64,000 nucleotides of DNA from assembly GCA_900471605.1 (NCBI GenBank), contig UCEY01000026.1, positions 62,001-126,000 of the forward strand. Direction: 5' to 3'. Source of the DNA: Hyphomicrobiales bacterium (GTDB taxonomy: Bacteria > Pseudomonadota > Alphaproteobacteria > Rhizobiales > Rhizobiaceae). A program made the position numbers and the translations under genes. Below the pieces are notes generated by a model. It ran no database searches. It was not told where the DNA came from and saw only the letters and a list, made by a program, of their open reading frames with translations. Shown here piece after piece: positions 56,712 to 64,000 of the stretch. How positions within the stretch are numbered: position 1 is the stretch's first letter; every line of letters starts with the position of its first letter.

Positions 56712-57056
56712 ATGACGGATGCACTGAAACAGGCTATCGGATCGCGAGTGAAGGCGGCGCGTGAGCGCAAGGGCTGGACTCAGGAAGAACCGGCGGCCAA
56801 GATCGCCAAGGCGCCGGAAAGCGTCTCCAACATCGAGCGCCGCGTCCATCTCCCGACGCTCGATACGCTCATCGACCTCGCCACCGTTCTCGATCTCGAC
56901 ATCATGGAACTGATCGAAGCCGGCCGATCGAAGCGCAAGCTCTCCAAGGAGCGGTTCAAGCAGGAGGCCGAGATCGCCATGATCGTCCGCGACCTCAGCG
57001 ATACCGCTGTCGCCATCGCCGCACAGCAGATCGCGGCTTTGGATCGGGTGAAATAG
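56712..57056 (+). CDS. XRE-family helix-turn-helix regulator
   Basis: 114 aa from the ATG at 56712. The HTH spans about residues 8-60 (LKQAIGSRVKAARERKGWTQEEPAAKIAKAPESVSNIERRVHLPTLDTLIDLATVLDL). A proline replaces the usual leucine in TQEELA. The C-terminal helix carries KLSKERFKQEAEIAMIVRDLSD. It is divergent from the frameshifted membrane-gene pair and has a palindrome in its promoter, so it probably regulated both. It is the only apparently intact gene in the decayed region. Confidence 0.85.
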   Translation: MTDALKQAIGSRVKAARERKGWTQEEPAAKIAKAPESVSNIERRVHLPTLDTLIDLATVLDLDIMELIEAGRSKRKLSKERFKQEAEIAMIVRDLSDTAVAIAAQQIAALDRVK

Positions 57057-57173
57057 AGTAGAGGCCCACGAATGCGGTTAAAGCCGAATGTGGGGCTTCA
57101 GTTGATATTCGAATGGCTTCCCGATATCGTGGGGTCGCTTCGAATTTGCCTTATCTCTTAGCAGGAATCGCTT

Positions 57174-58064
57174 CTAAATTCTGCGGGTCGGAAGCTGGGG
57201 GTCCCGCAGCAACTGCACCAGATACTGCCCATAAGCATTCTTGCCATACTGATTGGCGATGCGCTCAAGTCGAGCGGCGTCGATGAAGCCGAGCCGATAG
57301 GCGATTTCTTCAGGGCAGCAAATTTTGACACCCTGCCGGCGTTCGAGTGTCGAGACGAATTCGGATGCTTCCAGCAGGCTGTCGGGTGTTCCGGTATCGA
57401 GCCAAGCATAACCGCGTCCCATCATTTCGACATGGAGCGTACCGCGTCCGAGATAGGCGCGATTAACATCGGTGATTTCCAATTCCCCCCGGACCGATGG
57501 TCTCAGGTTGGCGGCGATGTCGATGACGTCCTTGTCGTAGAAATATAAGCCGGTGACAGCCCAGCTGGAGCGGGGGCGTTCGGGCTTCTCTTCGATTGAA
57601 GCCGCCTTCATTTGTTCGTCGAACTCGACCACGCCATACCGTTGCGGATCATTCACGTGATAGGCAAATACCGTGGCTCCGCTTTCCCGCGCCATGGCGC
57701 TTTTGAAGAGGTCGGTGATGCCATGGCCGAAAAAGATGTTATCGCCAAGAATGAGACAAGACGAGCTGGAGCCGATGAAGTCGGCTCCGATGATGTAGGC
57801 TTGTGCGAGGCCATCCGGGGAGGGCTGTTCCGCGTAGGACAAGGAGAGCCCCCATTGGGAGCCGTCGCCCAGCAATTGCTGGAAATTCGGCATATCTTTC
57901 GGTGTCGATATGATCAAGATGTCGCGAATCCCCGCCAGCATCAGCGTGGACAGCGGATAATATATCATCGGCTTGTCGTAGACCGGCATGAGCTGTTTGG
58001 ACAGTACCTGGGTCATCGGGTGCAGCCGCGTACCGCTGCCGCCGGCGAGAATAATTCCCTTCAT
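57174..58064 (-). CDS. rfbA: Glucose-1-phosphate thymidylyltransferase
   Basis: 296 aa, full length for RmlA/RfbA. Nucleotide-binding motif [13 protein letters not shown] at residues 6-18, [30 protein letters not shown] and [13 protein letters not shown]. It makes dTDP-glucose from dTTP and glucose-1-phosphate, the first step to dTDP-L-rhamnose. The ATG is 4 nt after the rfbD stop with GGGAGG as ribosome site. Last gene of the rfbC-B-D-A operon. Confidence 0.97.
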   Translation of the reverse strand: MKGIILAGGSGTRLHPMTQVLSKQLMPVYDKPMIYYPLSTLMLAGIRDILIISTPKDMPNFQQLLGDGSQWGLSLSYAEQPSPDGLAQAYIIGADFIGSSSSCLILGDNIFFGHGITDLFKSAMARESGATVFAYHVNDPQRYGVVEFDEQMKAASIEEKPERPRSSWAVTGLYFYDKDVIDIAANLRPSVRGELEITDVNRAYLGRGTLHVEMMGRGYAWLDTGTPDSLLEASEFVSTLERRQGVKICCPEEIAYRLGFIDAARLERIANQYGKNAYGQYLVQLLRDPQLPTRRI

Positions 58065-58068
58065 TCGC

Positions 58069-58998
58069 TCACCTCCCGAATTTTTCGTTTTCTAAGTCGT
58101 CCGCATGTAGCGCGCGCTTGACGACGTATTCTACCGACACTTGCCAGTCGGGCATGACAATCCCGTGGCATTTGTGCAGTTTTGAACAGTTCAGTTGTGA
58201 ATTGGCTGGCCGCTGCGCAGGTGTCGGGTATTCGCTGGCTGGAATGCGGATGACCTTTGCCGATGGTCCGCCATTCGCAGCCGAAATTCTGAACATCTCG
58301 TCCGCGAAATCCGCCCAGCTGGCCGAACCCGTTCCCGCCGTATGAAAGATGCCGCGCAAGGCGGGTTCGTTTGAAGTCAGCAAATTTTGTCCGACGGCGA
58401 TGACCGCATTGGCAATATCGATTGCCGAAGTGGGATTTCCGATCTGATCGTCAACGACACGCACCCCTTCCTTAGTCTCCGCGATCTTCAACATCGTGCG
58501 CAAGAAATTTCGACCGAACGGGCTGTAGACCCAGGCGGTGCGAAGGATGGCATGGTGTTCAGTTGCCGCAGCCACGTTCTGCTCGCCCATCAGCTTTGAG
58601 CGCCCATAGACGCCAAGCGGGGCGACGGGATCGGATTCCACATATGGGATAGGCTTGCCGCCGTCGAAGACATAGTCTGTGGATAGATGAACGATCGGGA
58701 TCTGCAGCGCCGTCGCTACCCGTGCCAATTCCGCAGGGCCTTCGGAGTTAACAGCAAAGGCCGTTTCCGGATCAGCCTCCGCGAGATCGACCCAGGTGAA
58801 AGCGGCTGCAGAAACGATCAGATCGGGGCGAGCAGATTCGACGGTCGCGGCGATAGTCCTCGGTGCGGCTAAGTCGAGTTCGGGACGGCCAAGCGGAATA
58901 ATCTCGACGTCGCTTCGCCTGCTTGCATTTTCGAGGAGACATTGAACGACCTGTCCCCTAAGGCCGGTTACCACGTATCGCTTAGATGTGTGCATCAT
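58069..58998 (-). CDS. rfbD: dTDP-4-dehydrorhamnose reductase
   Basis: 309 aa. The N-terminal dinucleotide motif is [12 protein letters not shown], a slightly altered GxxGQ(V/L)[37 protein letters not shown] and the catalytic YGRSKLMGE match RmlD. It reduces dTDP-4-dehydro-L-rhamnose to dTDP-L-rhamnose. Its start overlaps the rfbB stop, indicating coupled translation. Confidence 0.95.
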   Translation of the reverse strand: MMHTSKRYVVTGLRGQVVQCLLENASRRSDVEIIPLGRPELDLAAPRTIAATVESARPDLIVSAAAFTWVDLAEADPETAFAVNSEGPAELARVATALQIPIVHLSTDYVFDGGKPIPYVESDPVAPLGVYGRSKLMGEQNVAAATEHHAILRTAWVYSPFGRNFLRTMLKIAETKEGVRVVDDQIGNPTSAIDIANAVIAVGQNLLTSNEPALRGIFHTAGTGSASWADFADEMFRISAANGGPSAKVIRIPASEYPTPAQRPANSQLNCSKLHKCHGIVMPDWQVSVEYVVKRALHADDLENEKFGR

Positions 58999-60053
58999 CC
59001 GGCCCCGCCCCGGATCAGCCCGAGGCGGCTGCCGTCATATCCTTCGCGCAACGGCGCCCACCACCATTCATTGTCGAGATACCAGCGCACCGTCTTTTCG
59101 ATCCCGGTATCGAAGGTCTCCTGCGCCTTCCAGCCTAATTCCGTTTCCAGCTTCGTCGCGTCGATCGCATAACGTGCATCATGTCCGGGCCGGTCGGTGA
59201 CGAATTGGATCAGTTTCTCGCGAGGATGTCCGATCGGTCGCAGACCGTCCAGGGTCGCGCAGATTCGCTTCACGACATCGATATTGCGGCGCTCGTTGCG
59301 GCCGCCAACATTGTAGGTCTCTCCGATCCGGCCCCGCTCGGCGATGAGATCCAATGCCCTTGCGTGATCTCCAACGTAGAGCCAGTCCCGAATATTGTCG
59401 CCGCTACCGTATACCGGGAGCGGTTTGCCTTCCAGCGCATTGAGGATCGTCAGCGGGATCAGCTTTTCGGGAAAATGGAAGGGACCGTAGTTGTTCGAGC
59501 AATTGGAGACGATAACAGGCATGCCATAGGTGCGGGCCCATGCCTTGGCCAGATGGTCCGATGCGGCTTTGGATGCCGAGTAGGGCGAGCTTGGATCGTA
59601 AGGGGTCGTTTCCGAAAACAACCCCCTCGATCCCAGCGAGCCGTAAACCTCGTCGGTCGAAACATGCAGAAAGCGGAAGCGACCTTGGTCTTGGGGTGCG
59701 AGCGCCTGCCAGTAGGCTCGCGCGCATTCGAGAACGGTGAAAGAGCCGAGGATATTGGTCTCGACGAATTGCTGCGCACCGAGAATGGAGCGATCGACGT
59801 GGCTTTCGGCAGCCAGATGCATCACCCGGTCCGGCTTGAACGTCGAAATTAGAGAGCTTATTGCCGCGGCATCGCATATATCGATCTTCGAGAACCGGTA
59901 GGACGGCTTAGCCTCGACCGACCTAAGCGAGGTCAACGTGCCGGCATAGGTGAGTTTGTCAATGTTCAGGACCTCGTATCCCTTTTCGAGCACGAGGTGT
60001 CGGATGACCGCCGATCCGATGAAACCTGCCCCACCTGTCACAAGCACGCGCAT
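58995..60053 (-). CDS. rfbB: dTDP-glucose 4,6-dehydratase
   Basis: 352 aa from the ATG at 60053 ([14 protein letters not shown]), with GGAGG 12 nt upstream; the frame open to 60347 overlaps rfbC and is not used. Extended [11 protein letters not shown] at 6-13, [18 protein letters not shown] and the YSASKAASD catalytic pair. It converts dTDP-glucose to dTDP-4-keto-6-deoxyglucose using bound NAD+. Second gene of the rfb operon, 29 bp after rfbC. Confidence 0.97.
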   Translation of the reverse strand: MRVLVTGGAGFIGSAVIRHLVLEKGYEVLNIDKLTYAGTLTSLRSVEAKPSYRFSKIDICDAAAISSLISTFKPDRVMHLAAESHVDRSILGAQQFVETNILGSFTVLECARAYWQALAPQDQGRFRFLHVSTDEVYGSLGSRGLFSETTPYDPSSPYSASKAASDHLAKAWARTYGMPVIVSNCSNNYGPFHFPEKLIPLTILNALEGKPLPVYGSGDNIRDWLYVGDHARALDLIAERGRIGETYNVGGRNERRNIDVVKRICATLDGLRPIGHPREKLIQFVTDRPGHDARYAIDATKLETELGWKAQETFDTGIEKTVRWYLDNEWWWAPLREGYDGSRLGLIRGGAG

Positions 60054-60082
60054 GCTTTGGATTATCCTCCAGAGAATTTTCG

Positions 60083-60679
60083 TTATTGGCTGCGACTGTG
60101 TTTGCCGAATTCGTTGTTGACGGCGTAAGCGAAGCTGGAAGGAAGCTCTGCGAGCGTCGGCTGCTTCCGGTCCTTTTCCGATAGAATAGCGTTGTCCGCG
60201 GTAACAGGCCATTCGATACCGAGCGCCGGATCGTTCCAAAGGAGGCCGCGGTCGTGTTCGGCGCTGTAATAGTCGGTCACTTTGTAGGTGACGACGGTAT
60301 TTGCCACCAGCGTACAGAACCCATGTGCGAAACCGGGAGGCAGCCAAAGCTGAAGGGCGTTTTCCGCGGACAGTTCCACCGCCACGAACTTACCGTAGGT
60401 CGGCGATCCAGCGCGGATATCGACGGCGACATCCAGGATTGCGCCGCTCGAACAGGACACGAGTTTACCCTGGGCATGAGGGTGGATTTGAAAATGGAGG
60501 CCTCGTACAGTTCCGGCTTCTGCCGAGTAAGACCGGTTGTCCTGAACGAACGTGAAAAGGCCAATCGCTGACTCGAAGATATCTGCCCTGAACGTTTCGA
60601 TAAAATAGCCCCGGGAATCGCCAAATTTCTTCGGCGTTATTAATAAAACGTCCTCAATGGTCGTTCCGTCGAAGCGCAC
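60083..60679 (-). CDS. rfbC: dTDP-4-dehydrorhamnose 3,5-epimerase
   Basis: 198 aa from a GTG at 60679, with GGGGGAATT upstream. Cupin-type epimerase: [28 protein letters not shown] (catalytic His in RGLHFQ), [19 protein letters not shown], and [16 protein letters not shown]. First gene of the rhamnose operon rfbC-B-D-A. Confidence 0.96.
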   Translation of the reverse strand: MRFDGTTIEDVLLITPKKFGDSRGYFIETFRADIFESAIGLFTFVQDNRSYSAEAGTVRGLHFQIHPHAQGKLVSCSSGAILDVAVDIRAGSPTYGKFVAVELSAENALQLWLPPGFAHGFCTLVANTVVTYKVTDYYSAEHDRGLLWNDPALGIEWPVTADNAILSEKDRKQPTLAELPSSFAYAVNNEFGKHSRSQ

Positions 60680-61193
60680 AATTCCCCCGTAGTCCCGAAG
60701 TCGCTAGTTATCAAGCCACATGGATATCCTAAGTGCAATTCGTTTGCTGTTCATCAGATGGGATGGGGTCATTAATTTGGCGTAAACTGGGCGCGCCCCA
60801 TCTCAACCGCAGAGTCGCGTTACGAGGAAATATTTCAGCTTGATAAAAGTCCGTGATCGTTAATTGGAATTCCGTCTGCCGGAAATTCGTTTCCGAAGCC
60901 TGCTGCTGGGGGCATAATTTATTGAGATTCGTGGCATTCGCTGGTTTGTGAAATATCGAGTGCCTGTGACTGATCATCCACTTTTATCCAGCAACCAATA
61001 TGCTCACGGCAATCGAGAATCAGAGATATCTTAAGAGCCGGTGGATGATGGGAGTACGATGAAAATTCGAACTCATAGGACATTGCGTTCACGCTGCAGC
61101 GGCAAACGTTGAAAGGGACGGACGTTGTCGGGCGACTTTTCAACAAGCATACTTTTGCCAAGATGCTCGCTTATGTTACAATCGCGCGCATAG
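60680..61193. promoter_or_regulatory. Divergent region between the rhamnose and capsule-export operons
   Basis: 514 bp, clearly AT-richer than the rest of the window. It must carry the promoters of both operons. I found no gene that convinces me; the longest frames (60729-60977 and 60919-61161, minus) have no ribosome site and no recognisable domain. No clear repeat or RNA structure is seen. Confidence 0.4.
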
Positions 61194-61985
61194 TTGACAC
61201 AACCTGTATGGGGGCACTTGTTTTATCTCGGAAGTCATGTTCGTGTTGTCGCCGCTCTGTTGATACGCGAGATGTCGACACGATTCGGCAGCAAGCCTGG
61301 AGGATATCTCTGGGCTTTCGTTGATCCGGTTGGGCATATCTTGTTTTTGTCAGTCATATTTATGGCTATTTCGCATACGCCGGCGCTGGGTACGAGCTTT
61401 TTGCTGTTCTTCGCAACCGGATATATCGGATTCCAATTTTATCAAGCAATGGCAGGCTATCTGAACGGCGCGGTCAACGCAAACCGTGCGCTTTTGAGCT
61501 ATCCGAATGTGGCTCCAATAGATACTATATTTTCCCGATACATTCTTCAACTGGGGACGACGACTGTTGTTGCTGTTTGTGTCTTTTCAGCCATTAACCT
61601 GAGCTTGAAAAATCCGCTGAATATACATTGGCCATTCATTCTTGAAGCCGCGTTGGCGGCTAGCCTCTTGGCTTTGGGCAGTGCATTGGCAAATAACGTT
61701 TTATTCTTGAAATACCCGCTTTACGAGAAGGTCTTCGGAATTATTACTCGACCCCTCTTCATGATCTCGGGTGTATTCTTTTTACCTGATTCCCTGCCGC
61801 ATCCCGCGCGGGACATCATACTCCTCAATCCTCTCGTTCACGTGGTGATGTTGTTCCGAAAAGGTTTCTATCCCGAATACCGCGCTATCGGCTTTGACGC
61901 TGGATTTCTCTATAAAGTCACTCTTCCCCTGATACTGGTCGGGCTACTGATATTCACCGGGTCGAGAAGGTCATTGAGACAATGA
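61194..61985 (+). CDS. kpsM: ABC-2 type polysaccharide export permease, KpsM-like
   Basis: 263 aa with six transmembrane helices. The KpsM/Wzm pattern is clear: VVAALLIREMSTRFGSKPGGYLWAFVDPVGHILFLSVIF near the N-terminus and NPLVHVVMLFRKGFYPEYRA near the C-terminus. The frame opens directly after a TAG at 61191, and the first possible start is TTG at 61194 with no good ribosome site; the true start could be different or the 5' end altered. It overlaps kpsT by 4 bp (ATGA). It forms the membrane channel for capsular polysaccharide export. Confidence 0.88.
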   Translation: MTQPVWGHLFYLGSHVRVVAALLIREMSTRFGSKPGGYLWAFVDPVGHILFLSVIFMAISHTPALGTSFLLFFATGYIGFQFYQAMAGYLNGAVNANRALLSYPNVAPIDTIFSRYILQLGTTTVVAVCVFSAINLSLKNPLNIHWPFILEAALAASLLALGSALANNVLFLKYPLYEKVFGIITRPLFMISGVFFLPDSLPHPARDIILLNPLVHVVMLFRKGFYPEYRAIGFDAGFLYKVTLPLILVGLLIFTGSRRSLRQ

Positions 61986-62647
61986 TCAAACTGGAGGGGG
62001 CAACGAAACTTGTCCGCATCAAGGGCTTCACTAAGGCGATCATCAATGACGTATCGTTTGTCATTCCACGCGGCAAAAGCGTTGGGTTGTTGGGACGGAA
62101 TGGTGCGGGTAAATCGACACTGCTACAAATCATCGCCGGGACGCTTGAACTGGATCAGGGGCGAGTTATCCGCAACGGCAAAATCTCGTGGCCGCTAGGC
62201 TTTCAAGGCGGCTTTCAGGGTAACCTTTCGGGAGAACAGAACGTTCGGTTCGTCGCGAGGATTTATGGTGTCGATACCGAGGAGCTCGTCGCATACGTTG
62301 CCGACTTTGCGGAGCTCGGGGAGTTCTATCGAGCGCCGGTCGGGACATATTCGTCGGGTATGAAGGCTAGGCTGGCGTTCGGCGTCAGCATGGGCGTTAA
62401 ATTCGATTATTACCTCGTGGACGAGATTACGGCCGTGGGCGACACCAACTTCAAACGGAAATCACAACAGGTCTTCAAAGAGCGCTTGCGGGGTTCCGAC
62501 GTCATAATGGTCTCACACAGTGCCTCCTCTCTCAGGGATTATTGCCAGACGGGAATTGTGCTAGAAGACGGAAAATTAACATACTATGATAATCTTGAGG
62601 ATGCCATCAGTGCCCATGAGAGCAATATGAAGAGGCCGCGCACGTGA
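61982..62647 (+). CDS. kpsT: Polysaccharide export ABC transporter ATPase, KpsT-like
   Basis: 221 aa. Walker A GRNGAGKST at about 38-46, the Q-loop region FQGNLSGEQNVRFVARIYG, signature YSSGMKARLAFG, Walker B FDYYLVDEIT and switch histidine VSHSASS. It lacks the C-terminal carbohydrate-binding domain of Wzt, as in capsule-type (KpsT) systems. It overlaps kpsM and kpsE, indicating one coupled operon. Confidence 0.93.
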   Translation: MIKLEGATKLVRIKGFTKAIINDVSFVIPRGKSVGLLGRNGAGKSTLLQIIAGTLELDQGRVIRNGKISWPLGFQGGFQGNLSGEQNVRFVARIYGVDTEELVAYVADFAELGEFYRAPVGTYSSGMKARLAFGVSMGVKFDYYLVDEITAVGDTNFKRKSQQVFKERLRGSDVIMVSHSASSLRDYCQTGIVLEDGKLTYYDNLEDAISAHESNMKRPRT

Positions 62648-63969
62648 CAGATCAGGCCTTAACCAAGATTGGCGAAGCTGGCCGTCTTCAGCCGGTGGGC
62701 GAACCCCAGCCTCCCTCTGCCAAGGCCAGGAACCTTCAATTACTTGAGAACCTTCTTAAGTTTCCAGAGCCTGGCGAACAGCCGGCACCTCCTATCGAGA
62801 TTGAAACGCCGACGGGGAATATTTCTCCTGATCCGGTCCGCAGCTTAAAGACTCGTCATATGGTCATCGCCTGCAGCTTCTTGGCCGTAGTCGCTGTACC
62901 CTCATCTTTGACATCTCTTTATATGGCTTTCATCGCGGCAGACCAATACCACAGTTCGTCTTCATTTTCTGTTCGCAGCATCGATTCTGCGCAGCCTTCG
63001 GACATCCTCGGAATGTTCACGCAGGCATCAGGCGGGAGTACCCTTTCTGACTCGTACGTCCTGCTCGACTTTATACGAAGCGAGCGCATGGTGCAGGCGA
63101 TTGATGAGGCTTTCGGGATTGACTCCGTTTTTGCACCGCGGGGGATAGATTATTTCTACGGTGTAGGTGGAGGTTTGCCCATCGAGGATAAGCTCAGCTA
63201 TTGGCGCCGGATGGTGAGCGTCAACTTCGACCATACGTCAGGGATTATGGTACTTGAGGTCAAGGCATTCCGACCTGAGGATTCGCAAAGGATTGCATCG
63301 TTTATCATTGCCCAGAGCGAAAGGCTGGTAAACGACCTCTCGCTGTCGGCCCGAAACGAGGTTCTGAAAGTCGCGCAAAACGAGGTCCGTACGGCGGAAG
63401 AGCGCCTTTCGAACGCCCGGATCGCCCTGCGTGTGTACCGGGATTCCTCTCAGGAGGCGGACCCGGTCGAGGGAGCAAAGCTCGCCACCCAGCTGGTCGC
63501 GGGACTTGAACAGCAACTTGTCCAGTTCAAGACCGAGCTCTCTACAGCGCTGAGGCAGATGGGCGAGGATACGCCTCGTGTGCGCGTTATGCGCTCCCAA
63601 ATCACCAGCCTGGAAAAGCAAATCGCCCAGGAGAAACAGAGATTCGGTAGCGGCGCCGTGGGGAAGCAGGGGCGCAATGCCGTTGAGGACCAACAGGGCG
63701 TGGCGGGCCGCATTTTGCAATACGAGACGCTGGAAACGAATCGTGAGTTCGCGGAGCGTTCTTATACCTCTGCGCTCGGTAGTTTGGAGAAAGCAAGAAT
63801 TGAGGCGAGCGCTAAGCAGCGCTACTTGGCGGTATTTATCAACCCGACGCTGTCCGAATTGGCGCAATATCCGAGCAGGGTGTGGAATAGCATCCTGGTG
63901 CTGTTGGGGACCCTGATGATTTGGGGGGTGGCAGTAATGGGCTACTACAATATCAGAGACAGAAATTGA
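62644..63969 (+). CDS. kpsE: Capsule polysaccharide export inner-membrane protein, KpsE/CtrB-like (PCP-3 family)
   Basis: 441 aa starting at a GTG that overlaps the kpsT stop (GTGA). TM1 lies at about 78-100 (IACSFLAVVAVPSSLTSLYMAFI) and TM2 at about 415-433. The large periplasmic part between them contains coiled-coil stretches (about 235-350, for example VAQNEVRTAEERLSNARIALRVYRDSSQEADP). This topology is that of KpsE/BexC/CtrB, which link the ABC exporter to the outer-membrane channel KpsD/CtrA. The N-terminal 75 residues are a Pro/Glu-rich cytoplasmic tail. Confidence 0.92.
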   Translation: MTDQALTKIGEAGRLQPVGEPQPPSAKARNLQLLENLLKFPEPGEQPAPPIEIETPTGNISPDPVRSLKTRHMVIACSFLAVVAVPSSLTSLYMAFIAADQYHSSSSFSVRSIDSAQPSDILGMFTQASGGSTLSDSYVLLDFIRSERMVQAIDEAFGIDSVFAPRGIDYFYGVGGGLPIEDKLSYWRRMVSVNFDHTSGIMVLEVKAFRPEDSQRIASFIIAQSERLVNDLSLSARNEVLKVAQNEVRTAEERLSNARIALRVYRDSSQEADPVEGAKLATQLVAGLEQQLVQFKTELSTALRQMGEDTPRVRVMRSQITSLEKQIAQEKQRFGSGAVGKQGRNAVEDQQGVAGRILQYETLETNREFAERSYTSALGSLEKARIEASAKQRYLAVFINPTLSELAQYPSRVWNSILVLLGTLMIWGVAVMGYYNIRDRN

Positions 63970-64000
63970 ATCTGAAATTCCTCGGTAAGATCGCGAAATA
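63966..64000 (+). CDS. Possible start of the next operon gene (cut by window end)
   Basis: A TTG at 63966 overlaps the kpsE stop (TTGA) and opens a frame reading NLKFLGKIAK to the window end. The overlap style repeats those of kpsM/kpsT/kpsE, but only 11 codons are visible, so this is a guess. Confidence 0.25.
   Translation, partial: MNLKFLGKIAK

Noticed and set aside
51528..57100. attR-like repeat of the tRNA-Ile2 3' end
   Set aside because: Searched by eye for the T-arm/acceptor sequence downstream and found no copy in the window; it may lie beyond 64 kb or be lost.
60919..61161. Possible 80-aa gene in the rhamnose/capsule spacer
   Set aside because: No ribosome site, no domain, Ser/Cys-rich composition; may be promoter DNA.

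Overview
The window is high-GC chromosomal DNA of an alphaproteobacterium, very probably a member of the Rhizobiaceae (Rhizobium / Neorhizobium / Agrobacterium / Sinorhizobium group). The evidence is the run ArsR regulator - two tandem AbcR-type small RNAs - lsrB - trxB - lrp - LPS-core glycosyltransferases - greA - carB, which I recall from S. meliloti, plus the carA - yqeY - dnaG - rpoD run and a RIME-type Rhizobium intergenic palindrome. The species cannot be named from the sequence alone.

Layout. 0-9.9 kb: aatA, a PQQ-type sugar dehydrogenase, a short MetE-like enzyme, a ChaA-like antiporter, a LysR/epimerase divergent pair and an ArsR/Old-Yellow-Enzyme pair. 9.9-12.6 kb: a redox-regulatory block of two sRNA genes, lsrB and trxB. 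12.6-16.8 kb: lrp, three LPS-core glycosyltransferases and greA. 17-22.1 kb: a DNA-repair pair (radical SAM protein plus a DUF4130-UdgX fusion), a DUF2235 hydrolase and an EEP phosphodiesterase. 22.3-25.8 kb: carB. 26-36.4 kb: membrane proteins, transporters (Fsr, Tet-type MFS, MATE), a membrane LytTR regulator and an ArsR/SRPBCC pair. 36.5-44.3 kb: the housekeeping run carA, yqeY, dnaG, rpoD. 44.4-51.2 kb: small DUF genes, a TetR/SMR efflux pair, an alcohol dehydrogenase and YjbQ.

At 51,452 lies a tRNA-Ile2(CAU) gene. It is followed by a decayed mobile region (about 51.5-56.5 kb) holding remains of a DUF3489-DUF2924-serine-recombinase module, a phage terminase remnant, and two tandem related membrane-protein genes that are both frameshifted. 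Next comes an apparently intact XRE regulator with its own inverted-repeat operator. From 57.2 kb to the end the DNA encodes surface polysaccharide functions: rfbC-rfbB-rfbD-rfbA (dTDP-L-rhamnose synthesis, minus strand) divergent from a KpsM-KpsT-KpsE type ABC export operon (plus strand, lower GC). This part looks like accessory DNA downstream of the tRNA.

The points most worth a second look are the covarying hairpins of the tandem AbcR sRNAs, the suicide-type UdgX fusion next to a radical SAM enzyme, a carA terminator hairpin whose 3' arm doubles as the Shine-Dalgarno of the next gene, a two-hairpin leader ending in a terminator just upstream of a MATE exporter, an ArsR start codon embedded in its own operator, and the unrecognised paired QNGFGAW genes beside the XRE regulator. 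I found no CRISPR array, intact insertion sequence or complete prophage.
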